A model generated the notes under the pieces. That model did not search any database. It was not told the origin of the DNA and saw nothing but the letters and a program-made list of their open reading frames with translations. 64,000 nucleotides of DNA, from the NCBI GenBank assembly GCA_958299035.1, contig CATQJL010000112.1, forward strand, positions 63,409,823 to 63,473,822, written 5' to 3'. How positions within the stretch are numbered: position 1 is the first letter of the stretch; each line of letters opens with the position of its first letter. Below, piece after piece: positions 62,901 through 64,000 of this stretch. A program made the position numbers and the translations under genes. The DNA is from Cylicocyclus nassatus (lineage: Eukaryota > Nematoda > Chromadorea > Rhabditida > Strongylidae).

Positions 62901-62982
62901 GATCAGGTGGCCGAGTGGTTAAGGCGATGGACTGCTAATCCATTGGGGTTTCCCCGCGTGAGTTCGAATCTCATCCTGATCG
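62901..62982 (+). tRNA. tRNA-Ser(GCT), array copy 73
   Basis: Consensus body; the upstream element reads TACATAAAACTGCC. Confidence 0.97.
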
Positions 62983-63095
62983 AAACTTTTGCTATTCACA
63001 GAAGAGTGAGCAGCAGTGTTCCCACGCTTGAGAAATGGACTTGATAGGAAATTCCGTTGGACGTGAAGGATAATGGCAGTACATAAAGTTGCCGT

Positions 63096-63177
63096 GATCA
63101 GGTGGCCGAGTGGTTAAGGCGATGGACTGCTAATCCATTGGGGTTTCCCCGCGTGAGTTCGAATCTCATCCTGATCG
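63096..63177 (+). tRNA. tRNA-Ser(GCT), array copy 74
   Basis: Consensus body. Confidence 0.97.
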
Positions 63178-63290
63178 AAACTTTTGCTATTCACAGAAGA
63201 GTGAGCAGCAGTGTTCCCACGCTTGAGAAATGGACTTGATAGGAAATACTGTTGGACGTGAAGGATAATGGCAGTACATAAAGCTGCCGT

Positions 63291-63372
63291 GATCAGGTGG
63301 CCGAGTGGTTAAGGCGATGGACTGCTAATCCATTGGGGTTTCCCCGCGTGAGTTCGAATCTCATCCTGATCG
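63291..63372 (+). tRNA. tRNA-Ser(GCT), array copy 75
   Basis: Consensus body. Confidence 0.97.
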
Positions 63373-63485
63373 AAACTTTTGCTATTCACAGAAGAGTGAG
63401 CAGCAGTGTTCCCACGCTTGAGAAATGGACTTGATAGGAAATACTGTTGGACGTGAAGGATAATGGCAGTACATAAAGCTGCCGT

Positions 63486-63567
63486 GATCAGGTGGCCGAG
63501 TGGTTAAGGCGATGGACTGCTAATCCATTGGGGTTTCCCCGCGTGAGTTCGAATCTCATCCTGATCG
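63486..63567 (+). tRNA. tRNA-Ser(GCT), array copy 76
   Basis: Consensus body. Confidence 0.97.
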
Positions 63568-63680
63568 AAACTTTTGCTATTCACAGAAGAGTGAGCAGCA
63601 GTGTTCCCACGCTTGAGAAATGGACTTGATAGGAAATACCGTTGGACGTGAAGGATAATGGCAGTGCATAAAGCTGCCGT

Positions 63681-63762
63681 GATCAGGTGGCCGAGTGGTT
63701 AAGGCGATGGACTGCTAATCCATTGGGGTTTCCCCGCGTGAGTTCGAATCTCATCCTGATCG
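63681..63762 (+). tRNA. tRNA-Ser(GCT), array copy 77
   Basis: Consensus body; the spacer reads GGCAGTGCATAAAG. Confidence 0.97.
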
Positions 63763-63875
63763 AAACTTTTGCTATTTACAGAAGAGTGAGCAGCAGTGTT
63801 CCCACGCTTGAGAAATGGACTTGATAGGAAATACCGTTGGACGTGAAGGATAATGGCAGTACATAAAGCTGCCGT

Positions 63876-63957
63876 GATCAGGCGACCGTGTGGTTAAGGC
63901 AATGGACTGCTAATCCATTGGGGTTTCCCCGCGTGAGTTCGAATCTCATCCTGATCG
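63876..63957 (+). tRNA. tRNA-Ser(GCT), array copy 78, probable pseudogene
   Basis: Altered A box and D arm as in copies 57 and 66. Last copy in the window; the spacer of the next unit follows to the edge. Confidence 0.75.
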
Positions 63958-64000
63958 AAACTTTTGCTATTCACAGAAGAGTGAGCAGCAGTGTTCCCAC

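Larger units (their letters stand above)
48721..64000 (+). repeat. tandem array of 195-base units, each with a tRNA-Ser(GCT) gene
   Basis: Seventy-eight units lie in the window and the array runs off the right edge. The period is 195 bases, with occasional 194-base units (before copies 4, 9, 15, 20, 29, 34, 40 and 44) and one 246-base unit (37 to 38). The first spacer (48721-48817) is diverged, marking the left border. Spacers of about 113 bases are as conserved as the genes. Each ends GGCAG-TACATAAAG-CTGCC just before the tRNA, a small potential stem around an AT-rich, TATA-like core. All genes point the same way. The uniformity indicates unequal crossing-over or gene conversion. Confidence 0.97.

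Noticed and set aside
48721..64000. CRISPR-like regularly spaced repeat array
   Set aside because: Units are 195 bases, spacers are not unique but equally conserved, and each repeat is a complete eukaryotic tRNA gene.

Overview
The window looks like nuclear DNA of a nematode. The best evidence is a complete three-exon cuticle collagen gene on the minus strand (26375-28638). It has a short N-terminal hydrophobic segment, a subtilisin-like cleavage site, nematode-type cysteine clusters, Gly-X-Y blocks, a TATA box and a 53-base second intron. Two sets of minus-strand exons near the left end encode TIL-type (trypsin-inhibitor-like) cysteine modules, also abundant in nematodes. A rhabditine (clade V) worm is my guess; species cannot be read from the sequence alone.

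Layout. Positions 1-15 kb are gene-poor and full of non-autonomous DNA transposons. They include a MITE family flanked by TTAA-like tetranucleotides (four of six copies here, others at 24.7 and 28.2 kb), a hAT-like MITE with target duplication, a mariner-like element, and two large foldback elements at 9.4-11.5 kb and 12.6-13.2 kb. Positions 14.9-15.7 kb are GC-richer with unidentified ORFs. Positions 16.8-19.1 kb are an A/T microsatellite desert. Immediately after it lies an apparently intact Penelope-like retroelement (19.1-22.5 kb) with its GIY-YIG endonuclease at the N terminus and the reverse transcriptase at the C terminus, the permuted order of the Naiad group. Just beyond it, 22545-22635 holds all conserved hammerhead-ribozyme core nucleotides and three matching stems, but with the three core strands in an order (A-C-B) that is not a circular permutation of the usual one.

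Positions 23.1-24.7 kb hold a decayed Tc1-like element with long inverted repeats. The collagen gene follows, with a MITE in its first intron. At 31.6-36.06 kb there is a CR1/jockey-like non-LTR retrotransposon with both ORFs open. Positions 36-48 kb are mostly non-coding, with another mariner-like element, a MITE, a 220-base direct repeat and a few doubtful ORFs.

From 48.7 kb to the right edge the whole sequence is one tandem array of 194-195-base units, each carrying one tRNA-Ser(GCT) gene. There are 78 copies in the window and the array continues past the edge. Most bodies are identical and keep A box, B box and a T4 terminator; a few carry recurrent substitutions that reveal higher-order repeats (9 units on the right, 5 and 14 units on the left), so the array evolves like a satellite.

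The genes do not form an operon or shared pathway. The window is a record of mobile-element activity around one ordinary structural gene, ending in an exceptional tRNA gene array.
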